In this document: piece after piece, positions 6,894 through 13,710 of the stretch
Layout: each line of letters opens with the position of its first letter
Numbering within the stretch: position 1 is the stretch's first letter
Assembly: GCA_947631805.1 (NCBI GenBank)
Contig: CANRNA010000017.1
Coordinates: 1-15,430 of the forward strand
Direction: 5' to 3'
Origin: an uncultured Oscillospiraceae bacterium
GTDB lineage: Bacteria > Bacillota > Clostridia > Oscillospirales > Oscillospiraceae
DNA: 15,430 bases
Translations under genes and position numbers: made by a program
The notes under the pieces: generated by a model
Told to the model about the DNA's origin: nothing
Databases searched by the model: none
Seen by the model: the letters and a program-made list of their open reading frames with translations, nothing else

Positions 6894-7103
6894 ATGAAAT
6901 ATGATCTTGTGAACGGGCCGGACGTCCCCTTGGGCTTCGGCATGGCGCTGGCCCAGAACCCGGACGCTATGGACGTGTTCTCCGCTCTGACCGAGCCCCA
7001 GCGGCGGCAGGTCCTGGACAAGTCCCGCCGCATCCGCTCCAAGGCGGAAATGCGTTCCTATGTGGATTCCCTGGTGGGGCTGGACCCTGACCAGCCCCTG
7101 TGA
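6894..7103 (+). CDS. Small protein of unknown function (69 aa)
   Basis: The ORF starts with ATG at 6894 and ends just before a strong hairpin. The start has only a partial ribosome binding site: GGTGAT (6882-6887) matches the downstream half of the consensus. The product is soluble and mostly helical-looking. The central part (MDVFSALTEPQRRQVLDKSR, then RIRSKAEMRSYVDSL) resembles the C-terminal helix-turn-helix tail seen in YdeI/OmpD-like and other small Clostridia proteins, with Leu-Thr-x-x-Gln-Arg and a basic segment. I cannot assign a function. Its codon use fits the surrounding genes, and it lies within the nfo transcription unit, 48 bases behind nfo. Confidence 0.7.
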   Translation: MKYDLVNGPDVPLGFGMALAQNPDAMDVFSALTEPQRRQVLDKSRRIRSKAEMRSYVDSLVGLDPDQPL

Positions 7104-7105
7104 CG

Positions 7106-7142
7106 CTTCTGCTCCCCCGGCAAAAGGCTGGGGGAGCAGAAG
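7106..7142 (+). terminator. Strong hairpin behind the nfo unit
   Basis: CTTCTGCTCCCCC (7106-7118) pairs perfectly with GGGGGAGCAGAAG (7130-7142) around an 11-base loop. It begins 3 bases after the stop. Only TATAT follows instead of a T-run, so it may be a weak terminator or a 3'-end stabiliser. Confidence 0.65.
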
Positions 7143-7242
7143 TATATCGCCTCGCGCCCGCAAAGCCTTGCAAACAGCGGGATTCTACGAATCGGAGAGT
7201 GCCCTTCCGAACCCAGGGGAGAGTGGGTGACGGAACCGGGGG

Positions 7243-7271
7243 TTGCCCTCCGCCCCTCCCGGGCGTATGAT
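7243..7271 (+). promoter_or_regulatory. Promoter for the DegV gene, TTGCCC-17-TATGAT
   Basis: TTGCCC (7243-7248), a 17-base spacer, and TATGAT (7266-7271). It lies about 34 bases before the ATG at 7305. A stem-loop at 7205-7235 lies just upstream. Confidence 0.6.
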
Positions 7272-7304
7272 AGTGCCGTGATAACCGCACGGGAGGCGTG
7301 TTCG

Positions 7305-8159
7305 ATGTTTCAGATATTCACCGACCTGGCAGCCAATCTGCCCCAGGAGCTCGTAGACCGCTATGATATAGGCATCATCCCCATCCGCTGCACGGTGGAC
7401 GGGAAGGTACTGGACGTGTCCGAGGACTTTGACGGCCCGGCCTTTTATGCCGCCATGCGGGCCGGGGCCAGGACGAGCACCGCCATGCCCTCCCCCGCCG
7501 CGTTCCTGGACCCCTTCACCGCCGCGCTGGAAAAGGGGGAGGATGTGATATACGTGGGCATGTCCTCCGGCATCAGCGGCACGGTGGGCCTGGCCCGGAC
7601 CCTCTCCGCGGAGCTGACAGAGCAGTTCCCCCAGCGGAAGGTAACCGTCATCGACAGCCGGGCCGCCTCTCTGGGCGAGGGTCTGCCCGTGCTCCAGGGG
7701 GCGGCGCTGCGCCAGCAGGGCGCGGACTATGACGAGACGGTCCGCTTCATCTCGGACAAGTGCGACCACATGTTCCAGATATTCACCGTGGAGGACCTGG
7801 AGTATCTGCGCCGGGGCGGGCGGCTCCACTCCGCCGTGGCCGTGGTGGGCAACATGCTCAACGTCAAGCCGGTGCTCTTCGGCGACCATGAGGGCCACAT
7901 CGTCCTGCGGCACATGAACGTGGGCCGCCGCCGCTCTCTGGACACTCTGGCGGCCAAATACCGGGAGCACTGCGCGGATATGGCCGCCCCCGTGGGCCTG
8001 GCTCACTGCGACAGCCCCCAGGACACCGCCCTGGTGGTCCGGAAGCTCCGGGACGCTGGCTGCACCGGCGAGGTGCTCACCGTGTGCTATGAGCCCGTCA
8101 CCGGCTCCCACGTGGGCCCCGGCACTGTGGCCTTGTTCTTCTACGGCCCCCAGCGGTGA
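7305..8159 (+). CDS. DegV family fatty-acid-binding protein
   Basis: The start ATG at 7305 follows GGGAGG (7291-7296); the open frame reaches back to 7227, but that part covers the promoter. The 284-aa length is normal for DegV. Recognisable features are the N-terminal FTDLAANLPQELVDRYDIGIIP, a TSTAMPSPAAF loop, SSGISGTVGLA, a DSRAASLGEGL motif, and DLEYLRRGGRLHSAVAVVG followed by LNVKPVL. DegV proteins bind a single fatty acid. The FakB members present it to FakA, the fatty acid kinase, so that exogenous fatty acids enter phospholipid. No fakA-like gene is in the window, so whether this copy is a true FakB cannot be decided here. It has its own promoter and is followed by a hairpin, so it is probably monocistronic. 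Confidence 0.93.
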   Translation: MFQIFTDLAANLPQELVDRYDIGIIPIRCTVDGKVLDVSEDFDGPAFYAAMRAGARTSTAMPSPAAFLDPFTAALEKGEDVIYVGMSSGISGTVGLARTLSAELTEQFPQRKVTVIDSRAASLGEGLPVLQGAALRQQGADYDETVRFISDKCDHMFQIFTVEDLEYLRRGGRLHSAVAVVGNMLNVKPVLFGDHEGHIVLRHMNVGRRRSLDTLAAKYREHCADMAAPVGLAHCDSPQDTALVVRKLRDAGCTGEVLTVCYEPVTGSHVGPGTVALFFYGPQR

Positions 8160-8176
8160 TGACCCGCTCATTACAA

Positions 8177-8208
8177 GCCCCCGGCGGAACAGCCTGTCCG
8201 CCGGGGGC
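8177..8208 (+). terminator. Hairpin terminator after the DegV gene
   Basis: GCCCCCGGCGGA (8177-8188) pairs perfectly with TCCGCCGGGGGC (8197-8208) around an 8-base loop, 17 bases after the stop. The following ATCTGTCTTTG is T-rich but not a clean run. Confidence 0.75.
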
Positions 8209-8239
8209 ATCTGTCTTTGCCCGGCGAAGGGGCTTGTTT

Positions 8240-8268
8240 TTGACAGCGGCCCTATATCGTGGTATACT
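8240..8268 (+). promoter_or_regulatory. Sigma-A promoter, TTGACA-17-TATACT
   Basis: Perfect TTGACA (8240-8245), 17-base spacer, TATACT (8263-8268). Transcription should begin near 8275, giving a leader of about 50 bases for the lipoprotein gene at 8326. Confidence 0.88.
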
Positions 8269-8325
8269 AAGGCACAGACTATGAAAACACGCTTTTACCG
8301 CCTGCCGGGAAGGGAGACGTGACAC

Positions 8326-9639
8326 ATGAAAAAACTCTTGGCAGTGCTTTTTACCCTGGTCCTGCTCGCCGGACTGGCCGCCTGCGGCCATTTCGTGCCC
8401 ATCATGCCGGGGACCGAACACGCCGCCATGGGGGAGGACGCCCCCGCCCCGGACGGCCAGAACGCCGAGGCCGAGGCCGCCTTCCGGGAGCAGCCCCTGA
8501 TGGATTTTCTGGGCTGGGGCAGCTTTGCCTCCTCCTACTATGACAACACGCCCGTGGCCCTCAGCATCCGGGTGGGCGACAGCTATGCCTCCCCCATATT
8601 CGACCGGACCGGCATCATCTCCGCCTGCGACGCCCTCCGGGCCATGACCGTCACGGACCGGGCCGGGGACATTGACCCCACCGCACAGCCCACTGTGTTC
8701 ACCTTCACCATGAGCGACGGGGACGAGCGGTCCGTCACCTTCGTGGGCGGCGCGCTGCGCATGTACGCGGGCGATTACACCGTCTCCGGCGGAGACGCCC
8801 TGTGGTCCATCCTCTTCCCCGGCTACAGCGACAGCTTCTCCGTGTTCGACCTGTACTACAGCCAGGCAATCACGGACTTCGCCAACGGCTTTTATGAAAA
8901 CGTCCCCCTGTCCGTGGGCCGCCGCCAGAACGGGGGCGCCACCCTGACCTCCAAGGACCCCACGGTCATCAGCCAGGTGTTCTCTCTGCTGGTCAACGCC
9001 AGGGTGAACCGGGTGGAGGAGAGCCCCGACCAGAACATCGACCTGACCCAGGTCACCGACTACGTGTTCACCATGCCCGACAGCACCACCTATACCTTCA
9101 CCTTCACCGGCCCCTGCCTGACCGTGACGGCCTCCCAGGATTACGGCCCGGTGTACTACTGGCTGGACGGCGTGGACGAGCTGCCATACCTCACCATCCT
9201 GCCGGAGAGTACCATCCCCACCTTCGCCGGGGGGTATCTGTCCGACCTGCGGGAGGACATCGCCCAGGCCCAGCTGGCCGCCTACAACGAGTACAACGGC
9301 ATCACCGTCATCGGCGTGTATGTGGATTACACCATCAACGGCCAGACCGGCTATCTGACCCTGAGCGGGGACATCGCGTCCATGTTCGTCCAGCGGGTCA
9401 CCACCATCACTGCCACCAACGAGCTGGTGACGCCCTCCGGGGAGAACATCACCGTGTCCGTCACCCTGTCCGACGGTTCCGGCCCCATCTTGTACTTCAC
9501 CGGCGACACCGTCCAGCAGATGGTGGGCATGAACTACCCCTGCGACCCCAACGCCATGGCCACGCTCCGCAACACCATCCTGGAGCTGGCCCTGGACTCC
9601 AACAACGTGGGCACCTTTGCCGGGGAGAGCACCGGCTGA
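8326..9639 (+). CDS. Putative surface lipoprotein with three repeated modules (437 aa)
   Basis: The ATG at 8326 follows AGGGAG (8311-8316). The N-terminus is a lipoprotein signal peptide: two Lys, a hydrophobic run, and the lipobox LAAC with Cys20. The mature protein should therefore be anchored to the outer face of the membrane. A short linker rich in Ala, Pro, Asp and Glu follows (to about residue 55). The rest is beta-rich with many Thr and Tyr. Three segments share a pattern, at about residues 107-165, 225-290 and 357-420: a strand ending in FTFTMSDG, VFTMPDS or VSVTLSDG, then a strand ending in TF/YF-x-G, then a loop with Tyr and an alternating strand. I do not recognise the family. It is a single-gene unit with a strong promoter and a strong terminator. 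A ligand-binding or sensory role is possible but not shown. Confidence 0.9.
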   Translation: MKKLLAVLFTLVLLAGLAACGHFVPIMPGTEHAAMGEDAPAPDGQNAEAEAAFREQPLMDFLGWGSFASSYYDNTPVALSIRVGDSYASPIFDRTGIISACDALRAMTVTDRAGDIDPTAQPTVFTFTMSDGDERSVTFVGGALRMYAGDYTVSGGDALWSILFPGYSDSFSVFDLYYSQAITDFANGFYENVPLSVGRRQNGGATLTSKDPTVISQVFSLLVNARVNRVEESPDQNIDLTQVTDYVFTMPDSTTYTFTFTGPCLTVTASQDYGPVYYWLDGVDELPYLTILPESTIPTFAGGYLSDLREDIAQAQLAAYNEYNGITVIGVYVDYTINGQTGYLTLSGDIASMFVQRVTTITATNELVTPSGENITVSVTLSDGSGPILYFTGDTVQQMVGMNYPCDPNAMATLRNTILELALDSNNVGTFAGESTG

Positions 9640-9662
9640 CAGAGATATGCCTCCAAAAGACG

Positions 9663-9692
9663 ATGAGGACCTGCCAGCAGGTCCTCATTTTT
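9663..9692 (+). terminator. Rho-independent terminator after the lipoprotein gene
   Basis: ATGAGGACCTGC (9663-9674) pairs perfectly with GCAGGTCCTCAT (9677-9688) around CA, so the true loop is a little larger. TTTTT follows at 9688-9692. Confidence 0.93.
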
Positions 9693-9732
9693 CGCTCATG
9701 GGCGTTTATAAGATAATCAGACGGAGGACGAT

Positions 9733-10581
9733 ATGAACAATATCTGGTCGGAAAATGTGCAGGGCGTCATGACGCTGTATCTCAGCCGAAAGCTGCGGTT
9801 CGACGACGTGTTCTTTGAGCGGTACAGACCGTTATTCGATATAGATGAAAACGCCGCTATAAAAATACTGGAGATAGGCTGCGGTCCCGGAGCGCTTGCG
9901 GAGGCCCTGCGCAGATGGTATCCCAGGGCACGCATCACCGCGATAGACAGGGACAGCAATTTCATCTCGTTTGCGAGTAAGAACATTCCGGGGGTCGATT
10001 TCCGGGAGGGGGACGCCGCAAAGCTCCCCTTCGGGGACGGCTCCTTTGACGTCACGATATCCAATACGGTGCAGGAACATATCGAACCCGCCGCTTTTTG
10101 GGGCGAGCAGCTGCGGGTGCTGAGACCGGGCGGCGTGTGCCTCTGCCTTTCCGCGAGAAAGGGTCTGCGCTGTACCGCGCCGTGTCTGGAAACGACGGCG
10201 GAGGAGAGAGGATTCTGGGAGTCCCTGCCGCAGGATGACACGTTTGAGAGGTATGGCGTCGGAAAGTTTGCGATGTCGGAGGCGGCGCTTCCCGCGTCCA
10301 TGGAGGCAAACGGCTTTTCCCGCGTGACCACCGGATACGCCATCATCGACCTGACGCCGGACGCGCCGAAATATCCCGCAAAAATGGCGGAGGCCATGAT
10401 CGAAGCCGAGCGGCAAAACGATTTGGAGGTGATCCGGTCCGTCCATGCAGACTGTGCTGAAAAAGTCATCGCGGCCGTGAACGCGAAATACGACGAGCGG
10501 CTCCGTCTGTACCGGGAAGGGGTCAGGCAGTGGGACACGTCCGTTTCCGTGACCATGGTCCTCCGCGGGATAAAGAAATGA
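9733..10581 (+). CDS. SAM-dependent class I methyltransferase (282 aa)
   Basis: The ATG at 9733 has GGAGG (9723-9727) 5 bases in front. The Rossmann core is clear: motif I ILEIGCGPGALAEAL (residues 45-59) binds SAM, the acidic end of strand 2 is AIDRDS, motif IV is the FDVTISNTVQEHIE segment, and LRVLRPGGVCL follows. This is the Methyltransf_11/25 type. The C-terminal half (about residues 150-282) has no obvious family signature and presumably shapes the substrate site, so the substrate is unknown. Codon choice differs from the neighbours: more AAA, ATA, GCG and GGA and fewer GCC/GGC/CTG, which suggests recent acquisition. No strong promoter was found; AT-rich TATAAGATAATC (9707-9718) may supply a -10 box. 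GNAT acetyltransferase follows after about 100 bases. Confidence 0.9.
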   Translation: MNNIWSENVQGVMTLYLSRKLRFDDVFFERYRPLFDIDENAAIKILEIGCGPGALAEALRRWYPRARITAIDRDSNFISFASKNIPGVDFREGDAAKLPFGDGSFDVTISNTVQEHIEPAAFWGEQLRVLRPGGVCLCLSARKGLRCTAPCLETTAEERGFWESLPQDDTFERYGVGKFAMSEAALPASMEANGFSRVTTGYAIIDLTPDAPKYPAKMAEAMIEAERQNDLEVIRSVHADCAEKVIAAVNAKYDERLRLYREGVRQWDTSVSVTMVLRGIKK

Positions 10582-10631
10582 CTTTCCCTCTGCCGAAACC
10601 CCGTCAAAACTGCAAAAAATCAGCGCCCGCC

Positions 10632-10650
10632 TGTGGGATTCGGACCCATA
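10632..10650 (-). other. tRNA T-arm-like hairpin, possible tRNA or attachment-site remnant
   Basis: On the minus strand, TATGGG-TCCGAAT-CCCACA has a 3-4 bp G-C-rich stem and a 7-base loop. The loop matches the tRNA T-loop pattern (T, C, R, A, N, Y) except that the second position is C instead of T. One A-C mismatch lies in the stem. No acceptor or anticodon arm was found around it and there is no CCA at the right place. It may be a degenerate 3' tRNA end left by integration, or chance. Confidence 0.25.
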
Positions 10651-10684
10651 CGGCGGACGGGAATAGAAATGATAGGAGAAAACG

Positions 10685-11137
10685 ATGAACGAATATACAT
10701 ATTTGACCCTGCGGGAGCGGCCGGAGCTGGAGGCCGCGGCGGCGGAATGGTTCCACAGCAAGTGGGGCACGCCCCAGGAGGCCTATCTCGCCTGTATGGA
10801 CGCCTATCTTCGCGGCGAGACGGAGCTTGGCTGGTATCTGTGCCTTGACGGGGATACGATAGTCGGCGGGATGGGGGTCATCGAAAACGACTTCCACGAC
10901 CGGAAGGATCTGACCCCCAACGTCTGCGCCGTCTACACGGAGGAGGGATACCGGGGCCGGGGAATAGCGGGGCGGCTGCTGGATATGGTCGTAGAGGATA
11001 TGCGGGAAAAGGGCGTCACGCCCCTCTACCTCCTGACGGACCACACGGGATTTTACGAGCGATATGGCTGGGAGTTCTTCTGCCTTGCCCAGGGCGACGG
11101 CGAGCAGACCATGTCAAGGATGTATATCCACAAATAG
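10685..11137 (+). CDS. GNAT family N-acetyltransferase (150 aa)
   Basis: The ATG at 10685 follows AGGAG (10673-10677). The GNAT fold is supported by the acetyl-CoA motif A VYTEEGYRGRGIAGRLLDMV (Arg-Gly-x-Gly-x-Ala) at about residues 79-98, the preceding strand GGMGVIENDF, and the late HTGFYERYGWEF segment typical of motif B. The length is normal. The enzyme should transfer an acetyl group from acetyl-CoA to an amine; the acceptor is unknown, and a drug-resistance or metabolite role cannot be told apart. It follows the methyltransferase after about 100 bases with no clear promoter or terminator between them. It converges on alaX, and its last 24 bases overlap the possible small ORF on the other strand. 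Confidence 0.92.
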   Translation: MNEYTYLTLRERPELEAAAAEWFHSKWGTPQEAYLACMDAYLRGETELGWYLCLDGDTIVGGMGVIENDFHDRKDLTPNVCAVYTEEGYRGRGIAGRLLDMVVEDMREKGVTPLYLLTDHTGFYERYGWEFFCLAQGDGEQTMSRMYIHK

Positions 11138-11227
11138 CTCTTTGCCTATGCCGCCTCTGCTCCATAACTCGTCTTGATAGGCAAACGCGCCCCTTTCAAC
11201 CTCTCTCACCGCAAAGCCGACGCTCAT
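11114..11227 (-). CDS. Possible 37-aa protein behind alaX
   Basis: On the minus strand an ATG at 11227 lies 18 bases after the alaX stop and is preceded by GGGGAGGGGG at good spacing. The ORF runs 37 codons to TGA (11116-11114) and reads MSVGFAVREVERGAF..., with a central FAYQDELW. It overlaps the last 24 bases of the convergent GNAT gene. Codons such as TTA, ATA, AGA and CTA are unlike those of alaX. The strong RBS and the operon-like spacing favour translation, but the length is short and I do not recognise the product. A 9-bp inverted repeat (11141-11149 with 11177-11185) lies inside it. Confidence 0.4.
   Translation of the reverse strand: MSVGFAVREVERGAFAYQDELWSRGGIGKELFVDIHP
11141..11185. 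repeat. 9-bp inverted repeat between convergent genes
   Basis: TTTGCCTAT (11141-11149) and ATAGGCAAA (11177-11185) are perfect arms with a 27-base gap. The long loop and lack of a G-C-rich stem make it a poor terminator, yet no better terminator was seen between the convergent GNAT and alaX genes. Confidence 0.45.
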
Positions 11228-11245
11228 AGCATCCCCCTCCCCATA

Positions 11246-12391
11246 TCACCGGAAGAACGCCTCCAGCTCTCCGCGGGTGGCGGCGCAGCGGCCGGATATC
11301 ATCTGTTCCTGGCCGCCGCCACGGGCCTGGATGGCCGGACCGTGCTCCCGGATGAACGCGCGCAGATCGACCCGGCGGCTGCCCATGACGAACCGGTACG
11401 CCCCGTCCTCCCCCGCGAAGACGGCGCACACGCCGCCGCACTTTTCCATGCCCGCGTTGGCCAGGATGCGCAGCCCCTCCTCTTCCGCGCCGGGGGCGAA
11501 CAGCAGCATATTCCCCTCCGCCGGTTCCAGGGCCGCGGCCCGCATCTGGGCTATCTCCCGCCGCAGGGCGGAGACCTCCCGCTTCAGCCCGTCCCGCTGG
11601 GCCAGCTGGCGCTCCACCCCGGCGGTCACCTCCCCCTGGGGCACGTTCAGCAGCCCGGATATGGCCGCCGTGGCGGTATAGCGCCGCCGGTAATCCTCCA
11701 GGGCGTCCGACCCGGCCTTCATCCACAGCCGCAGCCCGCCTCGGTGGCGCATAAAGTCCAGTATCTTGATCAGGCCCACCTGGCCCGTGGTGGCCACGTG
11801 GGGGGCGCAGCAGGCACAGTCGTCCACCCCTGGGATGGTCACGATGCGCACGTCCCCCTTCAGCTCCAGCTTGCTCCGGTATTCCAGCTCGGCCAGCTCC
11901 GGCCACCGGGGGAACCGGGCGATGACAGGCAGGTCCCGCCACACCGCCTGGTTGGCCTCCCCCTCTATCTCGTCCATCTGTTCTCTTGTGAGCTCCCCGT
12001 TGAAGTCCACCGTGCAGCCGTCGTCCCCCAGGTGGAAGCCCACGTTCTCATAGCCGTATTTTTTGTGCACCAGTCCGGAGACGATGTGCTCCCCTGTGTG
12101 GTTTTGCATTTTGCGAAAGCGCTCCGCCCAGTCCAGGCGGCCCTCCACCGTCTCCCCCACAACAAGGGGCCCGTCCGTCCGGTGGACCACCACGCCTCCC
12201 TTCTCGTGGGCGTCCAGCACCCGCGCGCTGCCCAGCGTGCCGGTGTCGGCGCTCTGGCCTCCCTCCTCCGGGAAGAAGGCGGTGGCGTCCAGCACCACCT
12301 CCCAGCCCTCTTTTCCCTGCTCGCAGGCCAGGACCCGTGCCTGGAAGTCCTTGATGCGGGCGTCTTCATAGTACAGCTTTCTGGTGTCCAT
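11246..12391 (-). CDS. Long-form AlaX alanyl-tRNA editing protein with DHHA1 domain
   Basis: The ATG at 12391 is preceded on the minus strand by GGGAGG at good spacing. The 381-aa product resembles the C-terminal half of alanyl-tRNA synthetase without its catalytic core. The N-terminal domain has the AlaRS-like FFPEEGGQSAD signature (residues 39-49). The editing site has the zinc pair His98/His102 (NHTGEH) and Cys194/His198 (CCAPH). A basic coiled-coil-like stretch (about 262-290) leads to a DHHA1 domain ending in GGGQEQMISGR (about 295-381). Trans-editing proteins of this type hydrolyse mischarged Ser- or Gly-tRNA-Ala. Presence of DHHA1 makes it the long AlaX-L class. It is on its own here apart from the possible 37-aa ORF behind it. 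Confidence 0.93.
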   Translation of the reverse strand: MDTRKLYYEDARIKDFQARVLACEQGKEGWEVVLDATAFFPEEGGQSADTGTLGSARVLDAHEKGGVVVHRTDGPLVVGETVEGRLDWAERFRKMQNHTGEHIVSGLVHKKYGYENVGFHLGDDGCTVDFNGELTREQMDEIEGEANQAVWRDLPVIARFPRWPELAELEYRSKLELKGDVRIVTIPGVDDCACCAPHVATTGQVGLIKILDFMRHRGGLRLWMKAGSDALEDYRRRYTATAAISGLLNVPQGEVTAGVERQLAQRDGLKREVSALRREIAQMRAAALEPAEGNMLLFAPGAEEEGLRILANAGMEKCGGVCAVFAGEDGAYRFVMGSRRVDLRAFIREHGPAIQARGGGQEQMISGRCAATRGELEAFFR

Positions 12392-12394
12392 CGG

Positions 12395-12423
12395 TTGACC
12401 TCCCGGAGAAAAAAGTGTATACT
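12395..12423 (+). promoter_or_regulatory. Promoter TTGACC-17-TATACT for the DUF1294 gene
   Basis: TTGACC (12395-12400), 17-base spacer, TATACT (12418-12423). The predicted transcription start falls at 12429-12431, on the ATG at 12430. The -10 box contains the palindrome GTATAC, so it could also serve weakly on the other strand toward alaX. Confidence 0.7.
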
Positions 12424-12429
12424 GCGCTC

Positions 12430-12714
12430 ATGGATATCTTCACATTATGGCTGATATATCTGGAAGCGGTGAATCTGCTGGCCCTGGCGGCCTTCGGCAT
12501 CGACAAGCACCTGGCCCGCGTCCACCGGGAGCGCATCCCGGAGGCGGCGCTCATGGGGCTGGCGGTGCTGGGCGGCGGCGTCGGCGCCCTGGCGGGGATG
12601 TTTCTCTTCCGCCACAAGACCCAAAAACGCAAATTCACCATCGGCATCCCGGTCATCCTGGTGCTGGAGATCGCCTTTTTCCTCAGCCTGTTTCTCGCCG
12701 TCGGCCATGGCTGA
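12430..12714 (+). CDS. DUF1294 family small membrane protein
   Basis: The product has the DUF1294 pattern: a first membrane segment (LWLIYLEAVNLLALAAFGI), the DKHLAR motif, RIPEAALMGLAVLGGGVGALAGMFLFRHKTQKRKF, and a final membrane segment (IPVILVLEIAFFLSLFLAV). Function of the family is not known. Two starts are possible. GTG at 12415 has GGAG (12405-12408) in front but lies inside the promoter found at 12395-12423. ATG at 12430 has no ribosome binding site and would be the first base of a leaderless transcript from that promoter. I chose the ATG, which gives 94 aa. If an upstream promoter is used, the GTG start (99 aa) is more likely. psuG follows after 49 bases and may be cotranscribed. Confidence 0.88.
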   Translation: MDIFTLWLIYLEAVNLLALAAFGIDKHLARVHRERIPEAALMGLAVLGGGVGALAGMFLFRHKTQKRKFTIGIPVILVLEIAFFLSLFLAVGHG

Positions 12715-12763
12715 CGGCGAACCGCTGCCACTATTGTAGAGAATTTACGGAGGTGCGTCAAGC

Positions 12764-13678
12764 ATGAATCGTTATTTGGACATAAAGCCCGAGGTGGCCC
12801 AGGCCCTGGCAGATGGAAAGCCCGTGGTCGCCCTGGAGAGCACCATCATCTCCCACGGCATGCCCTGGCCCCAGAACGCCGAGACGGCGTTCCGGGTGGA
12901 GGACGTCATCCGCGCCCACGGCGCCGTGCCCGCCACCATCGCCGTCATCGGCGGGCGGCTGAAGGCCGGGCTGGAAAAGGACGAGATAGAATACCTGGCC
13001 CAGAAGGGCCAGGCCGTCACCAAGGCCAGCCGCCGGGACCTGCCGGTGCTGTGCGCCCGTGGACAGGACGGGGCCACCACCGTGGCCGCCACCATGATCG
13101 TGGCCGCCCTGGCAGGCATCCGGGTGTTCGCCACCGGCGGCATCGGCGGGGTGCACCGGGGGGCAGAGACCACCATGGACATCTCCGCTGACCTGGAAGA
13201 GCTGGCCCGCACGCCGGTGCTGGTGATATGCGCCGGGGCCAAGTCCATCCTGGACCTGGGCCTGACGCTGGAATATCTGGAGACGAAGGGCGTGGCCGTG
13301 TGCGGCTATCAGACGGACGAGCTGCCCGCCTTCTACACCCGCGTGAGCGGCTTCGGCGTGGACTTCCGGGCCGACAGCCCGGCGGAGCTGGCCGCCGCCT
13401 TCGCCGCCCAGGGGGCGCTGGGCTATCCCGGGGGGATGCTGTGCGCCAACCCCATCCCCGAGGCGTATTCCATGGACCCGGCCGTCATCAACGCGGCCAT
13501 CGACCAGGCCGTGGCCGAGAGCGTGGCCCAGGGCATCAAGGGCAAGAAGGTGACCCCCTTCCTGCTGGCCAGGGTCAAGGAGCTCACCGGCGGCGACAGC
13601 TTGGAGTCCAACATCCAGCTGGTGCTCAACAACGCCGCTCTGGCTGCCGACACCGCCGCCGCGCTGTGCGCCCTGTAA
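12764..13678 (+). CDS. psuG: Pseudouridine-5'-phosphate glycosidase PsuG
   Basis: The ATG at 12764 follows GGAGG (12749-12753). The 304-aa product has the whole PsuG pattern: VALESTIISHGMPWP, VTKASRRDLP, TGGIGGVHRG with DISADL, CAGAKSILDLGLTLEYLET, and NPIPEAYSMD. The four key residues of the E. coli enzyme (Glu31, Lys93, metal-binding Asp149, Lys166) correspond here to Glu25, Lys87, Asp143 and Lys160, all with the same offset of six. The enzyme reversibly splits pseudouridine 5'-phosphate into uracil and ribose 5-phosphate, the second step of pseudouridine breakdown. The kinase PsuK and the pseudouridine transporter are not next to it, so phosphorylation must be done by a gene elsewhere. It has no strong promoter of its own and probably shares the DUF1294 promoter. 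Confidence 0.97.
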   Translation: MNRYLDIKPEVAQALADGKPVVALESTIISHGMPWPQNAETAFRVEDVIRAHGAVPATIAVIGGRLKAGLEKDEIEYLAQKGQAVTKASRRDLPVLCARGQDGATTVAATMIVAALAGIRVFATGGIGGVHRGAETTMDISADLEELARTPVLVICAGAKSILDLGLTLEYLETKGVAVCGYQTDELPAFYTRVSGFGVDFRADSPAELAAAFAAQGALGYPGGMLCANPIPEAYSMDPAVINAAIDQAVAESVAQGIKGKKVTPFLLARVKELTGGDSLESNIQLVLNNAALAADTAAALCAL

Positions 13679-13710
13679 AAAAATACCTGCAAAAATTTGA
13701 AAAAAAGCTC

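Noticed and set aside
5730..7163. Minus-strand ORF (477 codons) opposite nfo
   Set aside because: nfo on the plus strand has all nine zinc ligands. The antisense frame has no recognisable domain.
11174..12454. Plus-strand ORF (426 codons) opposite alaX
   Set aside because: The minus-strand frame has the AlaRS-like editing motifs and a good RBS; the plus frame is rich in Pro, His and Val and lacks an RBS.
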